Below are positions 1 through 7,105 of a stretch of DNA of 17,093 bases, one piece after another. The stretch lies in NCBI GenBank assembly GCA_030830185.1, contig JAURNN010000076.1, positions 1 to 17,093 of the forward strand. The letters are read 5' to 3'. Position numbers and translations under genes: made by a program. Origin of the DNA: Bacillota bacterium. Lineage in GTDB: Bacteria; Bacillota_I; Bacilli_A; Acholeplasmatales; Acholeplasmataceae. The notes beneath the pieces were generated by a model. That model was not told where the DNA came from, searched no databases, and saw nothing but the letters and a program-made list of their open reading frames with translations. Numbering within the stretch: position 1 is the stretch's first letter; the number at the start of each line of letters is the position of its first letter.

Positions 1-1
1 A

Positions 2-466
2 TATCTTGATGATCAAAGCTACATCAGTAGATACATGCAAACCCACGAGCATTATGGTCCTAATAAATGTTTGTTTGAACTCATGAAAAAAGGGATTAAT
101 AAAACTGAGATTTTAGACATATTAAAAACCATTGATTTTGATTCGAAACTTCAAGATGTCATTTCATTATGCAGTAAAAAAAATCAAAAGTTATCTCATC
201 AGAAAAAACTTCAAAAATGTTTTGTGCAAGCAAGTCAATTAGGATATGAACAAAGTCAAATTCAAGCCGCTTTAACGAACATAGAAAAAGCGCCAATCGA
301 TGAAGCAACGTCTTTACAAACATTTTTTATAAAAACGTCAAGAAAACTCAAAGGGAGTCCCTATGAGAAATGTCAATCATGGATTAAAAAAGCAATGCAA
401 CAAGGCTACCGCTATGAGGATGCTAAAATATATTGTAAGGACATAGATGATGAAACGGCTATATAA
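2..466 (+). CDS. recX: Regulatory protein RecX, C-terminal part (5' end outside the window)
   Basis: RecX binds RecA filaments and modulates recombination and SOS activity in the cytoplasm. The frame is open to the left edge: before the internal Met at position 35 it reads YLDDQSYISRYM, followed by HYGPNKCLFELMKKGI. This is the typical RecX repeat pattern (D-D-x-x-Y, then G-P/x-K, then L-x-x-K-G-I). A second copy of the helical repeat near the C-terminus (KLKGSPYEKCQSWIKKAMQQG) supports the call. The visible 154 residues therefore lack only an N-terminal portion, and position 35 is not the real start. The 3' end overlaps the following amidohydrolase gene by about 20 nt, so the two are probably co-transcribed and translationally coupled. 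The family call rests on motif recognition; recA is not in the window. Confidence 0.8.
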   Translation, partial: YLDDQSYISRYMQTHEHYGPNKCLFELMKKGINKTEILDILKTIDFDSKLQDVISLCSKKNQKLSHQKKLQKCFVQASQLGYEQSQIQAALTNIEKAPIDEATSLQTFFIKTSRKLKGSPYEKCQSWIKKAMQQGYRYEDAKIYCKDIDDETAI

Positions 467-1898
467 CGCTACATTTTATACAATGAATGAGATGGAAACA
501 CTGAATGAACTCTATATTGATGAAAAAGGGTTGATTGTTGATGCACCAAAACAAGATGTTGACATTGAACATATCGATATGCAAGGTCAATTTATTTACC
601 CTGCATTTATTGATTGTCATTTACATTTAATGGGTTACGGTCAATTTTTATCTAGACTTCATGCAAAAGGTATTCTTTCTAAAGAAGCCCTTATCCAATT
701 CATATCTGATCATATGAATCCACACATGATTTATATTGAGCATTATAAACCGTGGATGAATATTCAAAAAGCTGATTTAGATCTGATATCTAAAGAAATC
801 CCTATTTATTTAAGACATGAAGATTATCACGGGATGACCTTAAATTCAAAAGCACTCGAAATCATGGATTTTATTTCTGAAGACGGTATTTTAAAAGAAG
901 AAGATGCAACCAAAGCACTTCAATCCATTCCTAAACATGAGATAGAGACACTCACAGCTTTTTTACTTAAAGCGTATCATCAACTGAATAAGTATGGCAT
1001 TATTGGTGGACATAGTGATGATTTATATTATTTTAATGGCTATCACGATACGTTAAAAGCATTTTTTTATGCGAGTCAAAAACACCCATTTTATAATCAT
1101 TTACTTGTACATCATCGTACATTACATGATCATGTCAACAATCCAATTGTTCAAAATGATTTTGTTGAACTTGGTGCGGTAAAAATGTTTTATGATGGGA
1201 CAACAGGATCTAAAACAGCACTTATGTCGACACCTTATATTGATCAAAGCTTTGGTATGCGCATCATGGATAAAGATGTCTTTAAACATCAAGTGAAACT
1301 CGCAAGAGAGGCACACATGCCAGTTGCGGTTCATGTCATTGGTGATCAAGGGCTATTAGAAGTTGCTGAAATATTAAATGAAATCCCTGTTAAAAAAGGA
1401 CTTTATGATCGAGTGATTCATGCTAGTTATGCAAATCGAGAAGCCATTCAATTACTTAAAACATTAGATGTGTTTTTAGACATTCAGCCTCAATTCCTAA
1501 CAACAGATCTTCCTCAAACATTAGATTTATTTGAAACCCCTCCGAAAATGGTTTTTCCATTTAAAACCTATCATGATGAAAACATTTTATACGGGTATTC
1601 ATCAGACGCACCAGTTGAAGACCCCAATCCATTACTCGGTATGTTTGCGGCGATTACTAGAAATATTGGCTATACGTATCAAGAAAGTCAAAAAATGACA
1701 AGATATCAAGCGATTAAAGCATACACTACCCATGCTTGGATACTTTCAAAACATCATGGCGGGTACTTAAAAAAAGATTATCCAGCGCATTTAGTGGTTT
1801 TTAAAAAAGATTTATTTAAGATTGAAGAGAATGAATTTAAAACGTTAAAAGTTTCACAAACTTGGATGTTAGGAAAAAACATTTATCAAGCACCTTAA
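447..1898 (+). CDS. YtcJ-type metal-dependent amidohydrolase (Amidohydro_3 family)
   Basis: This is a 483-residue cytoplasmic hydrolase of the amidohydrolase superfamily. The N-terminal beta-sandwich strand leads into the metal motif CHLHLMGYG with H58 and H60. Further expected features are K246 in GAVKMFYDG, H296 in AVHVIGD, H325 in VIHASY and D387 in YSSDAPVEDP, followed by a C-terminal segment returning to the beta-sandwich (HLVVFKKDLF). This arrangement is that of YtcJ/N-substituted formamide deformylase-like enzymes, whose real substrates are mostly unknown, so no substrate is assigned. Two adjacent ATGs are possible (447 and 450); TAAGGA at 436-441 lies 5 or 8 nt upstream, slightly favouring 450. 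It overlaps the recX 3' end and is closed by a strong terminator starting before its own stop codon. Confidence 0.85.
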   Translation: MMKRLYNATFYTMNEMETLNELYIDEKGLIVDAPKQDVDIEHIDMQGQFIYPAFIDCHLHLMGYGQFLSRLHAKGILSKEALIQFISDHMNPHMIYIEHYKPWMNIQKADLDLISKEIPIYLRHEDYHGMTLNSKALEIMDFISEDGILKEEDATKALQSIPKHEIETLTAFLLKAYHQLNKYGIIGGHSDDLYYFNGYHDTLKAFFYASQKHPFYNHLLVHHRTLHDHVNNPIVQNDFVELGAVKMFYDGTTGSKTALMSTPYIDQSFGMRIMDKDVFKHQVKLAREAHMPVAVHVIGDQGLLEVAEILNEIPVKKGLYDRVIHASYANREAIQLLKTLDVFLDIQPQFLTTDLPQTLDLFETPPKMVFPFKTYHDENILYGYSSDAPVEDPNPLLGMFAAITRNIGYTYQESQKMTRYQAIKAYTTHAWILSKHHGGYLKKDYPAHLVVFKKDLFKIEENEFKTLKVSQTWMLGKNIYQAP

Positions 1899-1909
1899 GG
1901 TGCTTTTTT
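1888..1909 (+). terminator. Rho-independent terminator after the amidohydrolase
   Basis: A perfect palindrome AGCACCTTAAGGTGCT is followed by six T residues. The 5' arm includes the last codons and the stop codon of the amidohydrolase gene. Confidence 0.9.
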
Positions 1910-1964
1910 AATTGAAGAAGATTATGTAAAACATAGTCTTAAAATAACCTTACCTTGCTTTGAT

Positions 1965-1973
1965 TGATACAAT
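1965..1973 (+). promoter_or_regulatory. Extended -10 promoter for the ABC transporter operon
   Basis: TGATACAAT fits the extended -10 form TGn-TAnAAT. The -35 position holds only a weak match (TAACCT). It lies between the preceding terminator and the start codon, leaving a leader of roughly 13 nt with the AG-rich ribosome binding site. Inferred from sequence only. Confidence 0.6.
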
Positions 1974-1992
1974 GTATATATAGAGAGAGGTT

Positions 1993-4326
1993 ATGATGTT
2001 ACAACTACAACATATTAGAAAAATATATCCATTGAAATCAAATGATGTCGTTGCATTGAAAGATGTCACTCTTTCTTTTAGAAAAAAAGAATTTGTGTCT
2101 ATACTTGGACCTTCAGGTTGTGGTAAAACAACGATGCTAAACCTCATTGGAGGATTAGATCGATACACATCAGGAGATTTAAAAATTGATGGCATTTCAA
2201 CAAAGGATTTTAAAGATTCAGATTGGGACCAATATCGTAATCACCGCATTGGATTTGTATTTCAAAACTATCATCTCATTCCACATTTAAGTGTTATTGA
2301 AAACGTTGCACTTGCATTAACATTATCAGGAGAAAATAAAGCAAGTCGTTTAGAACGTGCAAAAGAAGCATTAATCTCTGTTGGATTAAATGATCAACTT
2401 GTAAAAAAACCAAACCAATTATCGGGTGGACAGCAGCAACGTGTTGCCATCGCAAGAGCACTTGTTAACGATCCAGATATTATTTTAGCGGATGAACCAA
2501 CAGGTGCAATTGATTCAAAAACCTCTACGATGATTATGGATTTACTTAAAGAGATTTCAAAAACGAGACTTGTCATTATGGTGACACAAAATCCAGATCT
2601 TGCAAAGAGATATAGCGAACGTATTATTGAATTTTTAGATGGTGAAGTCATTGGAGATTCCAATCCTTTGGAATTGATTGCGAGTGAAACTTTAACTCAC
2701 ATTAAAAAGAAAACAGCGATGTCATATCTCACCGCACTTAGTTTATCTTTTAGAAACTTACTTACTAAAAAAATTAGAACAGTGATTACTGCTTTTGCAG
2801 GTTCAATCGGTATTATAGGAATTGCGCTTATTTTATCAATTTCAAATGGTTTTCAAATATATATTACCAATGTTCAACAAGAATTACTTTCAGCAGTTCC
2901 TATTACCATTGAAGAACAAACATTAATACTACCGGATTCACTTCCAACAGGTCCTCCTATTTTTCAAGAAACCAATCCATTACCATTATTTCCAACTGGG
3001 TTATTTGTGACACCGTATACACCTGTTCAACAAATCTCAAACTATAGTCATTTTAATGTCTTAACCGATGATTATATGACATATTTAGAGGGATTAGATC
3101 CTTCTTTATATCAAGACATGACGTATCGTTATGATGCCGAACCACTTGTATTAAGAGCATCAGAAGAAGGCGATATTAGACGTATTTCATCAGGTAGTAT
3201 TCGTATGCGTCAACTCAATACTGATAATCCTGATTTAATTGATAGTCAATACGATGTCTTATACGGACGATTGCCAGAAGATGATGCACTTGAAATGGTG
3301 ATTATCGTTTCTAATCGTAACCAATTGAGAGACTTTATTTTAGATAATTTAGGGTTTGATGGAGAAGATGAAATTTCTTTTGATGCCTTGATCAGTATGA
3401 ATTTTAAACTCGTTCATAGTGGTATTTTTTACCAACAAAATGAAAACGGGAAATTTTACTCAGATGCAAATATTGCTTACAATTCAGAAGAAGCTGTTGA
3501 TTTAAAAATTGTTGGGATCATTCGTATTCAAGAAGGTGTCGATTCAGAATTACTAAGTGAAGGCTTTGGATATACTCAAGCAGTGATGGATCATATTTTA
3601 GAAGTCTCAAAAAATGCGCCGATCATTGAAGCTTTAAATTCTAATTTAGAAGCTGGCGGAGTTGAAGGACCTTATTTATCTGTCTTTGATGATACAGTTT
3701 ATGAAAGAAGAAGCGATGTCATTAATTTACTGCAGTTTTTAGGTGCTGAGCAATTTCCAAGTCGAATTACGATCTATGCCAATGATTTTTCAGCGAAAGA
3801 ATCAGTTTCTAGTTATTTATCAGCATATAATGATGATATTCCTGATAGTGAGGTGTACAGGAAAATTATTCATACGGATTTCACGCAAACACTATCATCG
3901 TATTTATCTCAAATTGTGACGAATATTACCTATTTACTTGTTGCTTTATCAGGAATCTCTTTACTAGTTTCATCAGTTTTAATAGGGATTATCACCTATG
4001 TTTCTGTCATTGAACGAACGAAAGAAATAGGTGTGCTTCGTGCCATTGGTGCACGTAAAAAAGATATTTCAAGAGTGTTTAATGCAGAAACAATTATTAT
4101 TGGATTTTTATCTGGATCATTAGGAATTTTAGTGACAGTTTTATTTAATCCAATCATCAACAGTTTAATAGAACGATTTGCTGATATTAAAAATATTGCT
4201 GTCTTAAATCCTTTGACAGCTCTGATCTTAATTGTCTTAAGTATTGCATTAACCTTGATTGCCGGCTTTATTCCTGCTAAAATAGCATCGAGAAAAGATC
4301 CAGTGGTTGCACTGCGTACGGAGTAA
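1993..4326 (+). CDS. Fused ABC transporter ATPase and FtsX/MacB-type permease
   Basis: This 777-residue membrane protein joins an ATPase domain (about 1-230) to a permease domain. Visible ATPase motifs are Walker A GPSGCGKTT (39-47, K45), signature LSGGQ (143-147) and Walker B LADEP (D167, E168). The H-loop reads MVTQNPDLA, with Gln199 where the switch histidine is expected. The permease has one membrane span at about 264-284, an extracytoplasmic domain of about 350 residues, then three spans at about 645-672, 700-721 and 743-767, with the ERTKEIGVLRAIGA motif typical of FtsX-like permeases. Such MacB-like systems usually do mechanotransmission or export of peptides, lipids or lipoproteins; the substrate here is unknown. 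ATG 1996 is a good alternative start because AGAGAGAGG (1982-1990) is only 2 nt from ATG 1993. Residue numbers count from 1993. Confidence 0.88.
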   Translation: MMLQLQHIRKIYPLKSNDVVALKDVTLSFRKKEFVSILGPSGCGKTTMLNLIGGLDRYTSGDLKIDGISTKDFKDSDWDQYRNHRIGFVFQNYHLIPHLSVIENVALALTLSGENKASRLERAKEALISVGLNDQLVKKPNQLSGGQQQRVAIARALVNDPDIILADEPTGAIDSKTSTMIMDLLKEISKTRLVIMVTQNPDLAKRYSERIIEFLDGEVIGDSNPLELIASETLTHIKKKTAMSYLTALSLSFRNLLTKKIRTVITAFAGSIGIIGIALILSISNGFQIYITNVQQELLSAVPITIEEQTLILPDSLPTGPPIFQETNPLPLFPTGLFVTPYTPVQQISNYSHFNVLTDDYMTYLEGLDPSLYQDMTYRYDAEPLVLRASEEGDIRRISSGSIRMRQLNTDNPDLIDSQYDVLYGRLPEDDALEMVIIVSNRNQLRDFILDNLGFDGEDEISFDALISMNFKLVHSGIFYQQNENGKFYSDANIAYNSEEAVDLKIVGIIRIQEGVDSELLSEGFGYTQAVMDHILEVSKNAPIIEALNSNLEAGGVEGPYLSVFDDTVYERRSDVINLLQFLGAEQFPSRITIYANDFSAKESVSSYLSAYNDDIPDSEVYRKIIHTDFTQTLSSYLSQIVTNITYLLVALSGISLLVSSVLIGIITYVSVIERTKEIGVLRAIGARKKDISRVFNAETIIIGFLSGSLGILVTVLFNPIINSLIERFADIKNIAVLNPLTALILIVLSIALTLIAGFIPAKIASRKDPVVALRTE

Positions 4327-4327
4327 T

Positions 4328-4975
4328 ATGACAATAGAAATTTGGTTTGATTTTATGTGTCCTCAAAGCTATTTACTACAAATGTCTTTTGTTGAAGCTT
4401 TGAAACAATATCCAGATAAAAACATTGATGTTTTATATCGAAGTTATGAAATGATTCCTGGAATGGAAGAACACTCAGAAACCTCACTTTATGATGTGAT
4501 TGCAAAACATTTACTCATAGAACGAGATGAAGTAGAAGCTTTCTTTAAAGACTTCCCTATCATACAAGATCAAAAACCATATCCAGTCTCTCATATTCAT
4601 AGACTTTCACATTTAGCAAAAATCAACCACCAGCAACATGCATTTATAACAACAGTGTTAAAAGATTATTATGAAAATCATGTCAATGTTAGCGACCATC
4701 AGTATTTACTCAATACGTGTCTGAATCTCGGTATCCCACAAGATAAAATACTTGAAGTTTTACAGTCAAATAAATTTCAAATGCAAGTGGACTCAAACCG
4801 TGAAAATGCCATAGTTAAAGGCATTCATCGTATTCCACATATGAGAATTAATGGGATTCAACCCATGTATGGATTTCAAAAAGTAAATCAACTCATTCAA
4901 GCATTTGATTATGCGAAGCAACTCGAGAAAAGAAAAGACGTGTGTGATGATGACACATGTGCAGTTACCAAATAG
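4328..4975 (+). CDS. FrnE/DsbA-like thioredoxin-fold oxidoreductase with a C-terminal CX4C motif
   Basis: This 215-residue protein opens with IEIWFDFMCPQSYLL, the strand and active-site loop of the DsbA/FrnE/hydroxychromene isomerase group, and then an all-helical insertion. The active site is C11-P-Q-S14, so the second cysteine of the usual CXXC is a serine. Near the C-terminus C206 and C211 form CDDDTC, a CX4C pair like the one described in Deinococcus FrnE. The late VKGIHRIPHMRING segment carries the cis-Pro loop. No signal peptide is seen, so it is probably cytoplasmic. The start is ATG 4328 with CGGAG at 4319-4323, partly inside the end of the ABC gene; an in-frame TTG at 4307 is less likely. 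It follows the ABC gene by 1 nt, so coupled expression is expected. Exact reaction unknown: disulfide isomerase or reductase activity is the best guess. Confidence 0.82.
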   Translation: MTIEIWFDFMCPQSYLLQMSFVEALKQYPDKNIDVLYRSYEMIPGMEEHSETSLYDVIAKHLLIERDEVEAFFKDFPIIQDQKPYPVSHIHRLSHLAKINHQQHAFITTVLKDYYENHVNVSDHQYLLNTCLNLGIPQDKILEVLQSNKFQMQVDSNRENAIVKGIHRIPHMRINGIQPMYGFQKVNQLIQAFDYAKQLEKRKDVCDDDTCAVTK

Positions 4976-4977
4976 GC

Positions 4978-5054
4978 CGGGACGTGGCGTAGCTTGGTAG
5001 CGCGCTTGGATGGGGTCCAAGAGGTCGCAAGTTCAAATCTTGTCGTCCCGACCA
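4978..5054 (+). tRNA. tRNA-Pro, anticodon GGG
   Basis: The cloverleaf is complete. Acceptor CGGGACG pairs with CGTCCCG, the discriminator is A and CCA is encoded at 5052-5054. The anticodon stem is CTTGG/CCAAG with loop ATGGGGT, placing GGG at 5012-5014, and the T arm is GCAAG/CTTGT around TTCAAAT. Positions 32 and 38 form A-U, a pairing I recall as characteristic of bacterial GGG proline tRNAs. It starts 2 nt after the stop codon of the FrnE-like gene and ends 17 nt before the next start codon, so it sits inside a protein-coding transcript. Confidence 0.95.
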
Positions 5055-5071
5055 TAAAAAAAGGAGAAAAC

Positions 5072-5602
5072 ATGTCTGTTTTCAATTACGAAGTAGAAAC
5101 GTATAAGCATGAAAAAGTATCACTTAAAACCTATCAAGGAAAAGTATTATTGATTGTTAATACTGCACCGAAATGTGGACTTGTTGGTCAATATGAAGGT
5201 CTTCAAAAATTATATGAAACATACAAAGATCAAGGGTTTGAACTCCTCGATTTCCCTTGTAACCAATTTATGAATCAAGCTTCTCAAAGTAACGAAGAAA
5301 TTCAATCTTTTTGTGAGTTATCCTACCATACGACATTTACAACGTTTGCTAAAATTGATGTCAACGGTAAAAACGCACATCCTTTGTATCAATACATCAG
5401 ACAACAAGCACCGCTTGATCGTGATGGACAAGGTAAGTTAAAAAAAGGATTAATTACTAAATTAATGGGTTCTAAAATTAAGTGGAACTTTACTAAATTT
5501 TTAGTGAATCAACAAGGTGAAGTCATTTATAGATTTAGTCCAACCGTTCAACCAGAAAAGATCGCACCATTTATTGAAACCTTATTAAAACAAAAGGCCT
5601 AA
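5072..5602 (+). CDS. Glutathione-peroxidase-family thiol peroxidase
   Basis: This 176-residue cytoplasmic peroxidase reduces hydroperoxides; most bacterial members use thioredoxin-like donors rather than glutathione. The catalytic set is visible: peroxidatic C35 in NTAPKCGLVGQY, Q69 after FPCNQFMN, and W138-N139 in KWNFTKFLV. Further cysteines at C63 and in the SFCELSY segment could act in resolution, but no resolving residue can be fixed by eye. Length fits the family. AAGGAG at 5061-5066 precedes ATG 5072 by 5 to 8 nt. An in-frame upstream TTG lies inside the tRNA and is rejected. The gene shares a likely transcript with the tRNA-Pro and FrnE-like genes, so tRNA maturation would produce an mRNA with a 17-nt leader. 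Confidence 0.9.
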   Translation: MSVFNYEVETYKHEKVSLKTYQGKVLLIVNTAPKCGLVGQYEGLQKLYETYKDQGFELLDFPCNQFMNQASQSNEEIQSFCELSYHTTFTTFAKIDVNGKNAHPLYQYIRQQAPLDRDGQGKLKKGLITKLMGSKIKWNFTKFLVNQQGEVIYRFSPTVQPEKIAPFIETLLKQKA

Positions 5603-5620
5603 CAGTGTTAGGCCTTTTTT
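5593..5620 (+). terminator. Terminator between convergent transcripts (probably works both ways)
   Basis: AAAGGCCTAACA and TGTTAGGCCTTT are perfect reverse complements, followed by a T run on the plus strand. The minus strand also reads into T-rich sequence after the hairpin. It separates the peroxidase gene from the convergent DUF4956 gene. Confidence 0.9.
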
Positions 5621-5621
5621 A

Positions 5622-6311
5622 TTATAGTTTTTCTTCAAAGGATAAATGATAATCTTCATATAAAGTAACATCTAAGTTACCATTCATATCGCGGATCGCA
5701 TCAATTAAAATTTTAGGATCATCATCTTTTTTAACAATAATTTTATAAGTGAGTTTAAAAAGTGTCCCAAATTCAGTAGACTTGACTTTATCAAGCTTAA
5801 ACGATTTTGTATGTTTTTTTAAGACCTCATCAACAACACCTTTTAAATTCATTTGTTCTGGAATATAAAATACAAGTTTTGCAAACGAGCGTGTTTGTTG
5901 AAGTAAAAATTGTGATAATAGCGCTAGTACAACAGATAAAAAAGTAGTAATGATAATACCCATGAGTATGTATCCAAGCGCAACTGATAAACCAATGCCA
6001 ACAGATGCAAGAATAAAGCCCAAATCAGAAGAATCATTCATCGCAAGTCTAAAACGTACGAGTGTAAAGACGCCTGCTAAACTAAATGCACGTGCTAAAT
6101 TATTAGAAACAAGTAAGACAATAATACTTACCACGAGTGGCATAATGAGTAGTGTAAACAAGAAACTCTTATCATAACCATCTTTACGATGAGACATATG
6201 ATAACTAAAAGCAAGCATGGATCCTAATAATGTTGCCATAAATAATACAATAAGTAGTGTTGAAATGGTGAGTGGTTCTAAAGTTAATACCCAATAAATC
6301 GTTAAAGACAT
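5622..6311 (-). CDS. DUF4956 membrane protein, partner of the VTC-domain protein
   Basis: This 229-residue protein has hydrophobic segments at about 15-36, 50-69 and 97-134 and the diagnostic block NNLARAFSLAGVFTLVRFR (70-88), followed by a soluble C-terminal domain of about 90 residues. In many bacteria DUF4956 genes lie next to VTC-domain (polyphosphate-polymerase-like) genes, as here. A role as the membrane module for polyphosphate synthesis or translocation is inferred from that pairing. The start codon overlaps the last 10 nt of the VTC gene (6302-6311), and AGGAG lies 7 nt upstream, so translation is probably coupled. Confidence 0.85.
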   Translation of the reverse strand: MSLTIYWVLTLEPLTISTLLIVLFMATLLGSMLAFSYHMSHRKDGYDKSFLFTLLIMPLVVSIIVLLVSNNLARAFSLAGVFTLVRFRLAMNDSSDLGFILASVGIGLSVALGYILMGIIITTFLSVVLALLSQFLLQQTRSFAKLVFYIPEQMNLKGVVDEVLKKHTKSFKLDKVKSTEFGTLFKLTYKIIVKKDDDPKILIDAIRDMNGNLDVTLYEDYHLSFEEKL

Positions 6312-6973
6312 AATGTTTCTCCTTTATTTTGTTGTAAAGATAATCCTATTTTAGAAAGTGACCTACTATACATATGGTGTGATGATAAATAATGAGAAAG
6401 ATATCTTGGAAGTGATTGATCGTATTTAATCTCTAAAATCACAGTACTAGAATCAAATAATGATTTCTTTTCCGATTTGAATGTATAAGAGACATCATAA
6501 TCAAATGTAATACGTAAGTTTTCTTTTTCATCCTCAAATGCAATACGAACACATTCGATTAGACAATATTTTTGAATTGGATCTTGTGTAATAGAAGTTA
6601 AATAGGATGTTGGAAAGCTTTCTAAAATCATTGATTGATAATTATCATATGTAGATGAATCTTCCTTAATCGTCATTCTTTTTTTGTGTGACCGTTTTAA
6701 ATGCTTAATTTTCACCTCTAAAAATGTTTGATTAGGATCTTCATACCATCGAAGCCGATATTTCTCTTTATATGAGGGTTTTTCGATACTCTTATGAATA
6801 ATTCTAGCATCTTTATCATCTAAATATAATGAATGAATTTTATATGGTACAATATTTTTTGGGTCATGATGCTTATCTAATGCAAGATGACCCTTTAAAA
6901 AAGCAATCATTTCTGACGCTTGAAGTTGAGTAATCTTATATTTTTTCTCATAACGTTCAAAGGATTGTTTCAT
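6302..6973 (-). CDS. VTC-domain polyphosphate-polymerase-like protein
   Basis: This 223-residue cytoplasmic protein has the tunnel-fold pattern of VTC/CYTH enzymes: R7-Y8-E9-K10-K11-Y12 at the N-terminus, HSLYLDD (47-53), KYRLRWYED (71-79), E86 and K88 in FLEVKIK, K98-R99, and a late VILEIKYD. Charged residues at these places line the nucleotide and polyphosphate tunnel in the family. The yeast Vtc4 domain makes polyphosphate from ATP; bacterial members are less studied, so the activity is inferred. The late SKY element common in the family reads SKI here. The gene has no Shine-Dalgarno; a TACAAT box ends 7 nt before the ATG, so the mRNA is probably leaderless. It is followed by the overlapping DUF4956 gene. 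Confidence 0.83.
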   Translation of the reverse strand: MKQSFERYEKKYKITQLQASEMIAFLKGHLALDKHHDPKNIVPYKIHSLYLDDKDARIIHKSIEKPSYKEKYRLRWYEDPNQTFLEVKIKHLKRSHKKRMTIKEDSSTYDNYQSMILESFPTSYLTSITQDPIQKYCLIECVRIAFEDEKENLRITFDYDVSYTFKSEKKSLFDSSTVILEIKYDQSLPRYLSHYLSSHHMYSRSLSKIGLSLQQNKGETLCL

Positions 6974-6980
6974 CGTTTAT

Positions 6981-6989
6981 ATTGTATCA
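6981..6989 (-). promoter_or_regulatory. Extended -10 promoter for VTC/DUF4956, predicted leaderless
   Basis: On the minus strand the site reads TGATACAAT, with the last base at 6981 and the VTC ATG at 6973-6971. Seven nt between the -10 and the ATG place the start of transcription at or next to the start codon. No -35 at normal spacing; TTGTAT lies 20 bp away. Confidence 0.6.
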
Positions 6990-7004
6990 TGAAAGCGCTA
7001 TATA

Positions 7005-7013
7005 TGATACAAT
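7005..7013 (+). promoter_or_regulatory. Extended -10 promoter for tRNA-Arg and tRNA-Ser
   Basis: TGATACAAT ends 11 nt before the first base of tRNA-Arg, which would leave a 5' leader of only about 4 nt. Confidence 0.65.
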
Positions 7014-7024
7014 AATAAATGCTT

Positions 7025-7101
7025 GCACCCGTAGCTCAGTTGGATAGAGCGTAACCCTCCGAAGGTTAAGGTCGCATGTTCAATTCATGTCGGGTGCGCC
7101 A
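7025..7101 (+). tRNA. tRNA-Arg, anticodon CCG
   Basis: Acceptor GCACCCG pairs with CGGGTGC, discriminator G, and CCA is encoded at 7099-7101. The D arm is GCTC/GAGC, and the anticodon stem TAACC/GGTTA holds loop CTCCGAA with CCG at 7059-7061, reading CGG. First of a two-tRNA transcript; tRNA-Ser begins 4 nt later. Confidence 0.96.
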
Positions 7102-7105
7102 AAAC

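Larger units (their letters stand above)
6981..7013. repeat. Inverted repeat formed by two outward-facing -10 boxes
   Basis: ATTGTATCAT (6981-6990) and ATGATACAAT (7004-7013) are perfect 10-bp inverted copies separated by 13 bp. Each arm is the extended -10 of a divergent promoter, and each also places a TTGTAT 20 bp from the opposite -10. Confidence 0.85.

Noticed and set aside
1122..1349. Antisense frame inside the amidohydrolase, and similar minus-strand frames at 1950-2195, 2394-2663, 3996-4334, 10307-10492 and 16316-16540
   Set aside because: They lie opposite well-supported genes, lack ribosome binding sites and show no family motifs.
4307..4327. TTG at 4307 as the start of the FrnE-like protein
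   Set aside because: ATG 4328 has CGGAG at proper spacing and begins right at the first strand of the fold; the TTG adds seven unmatched residues.
4994..5071. Longer peroxidase frame starting at a TTG at 4994
   Set aside because: The extension is the tRNA-Pro gene read as protein; ATG 5072 has a good ribosome binding site and matches family length.
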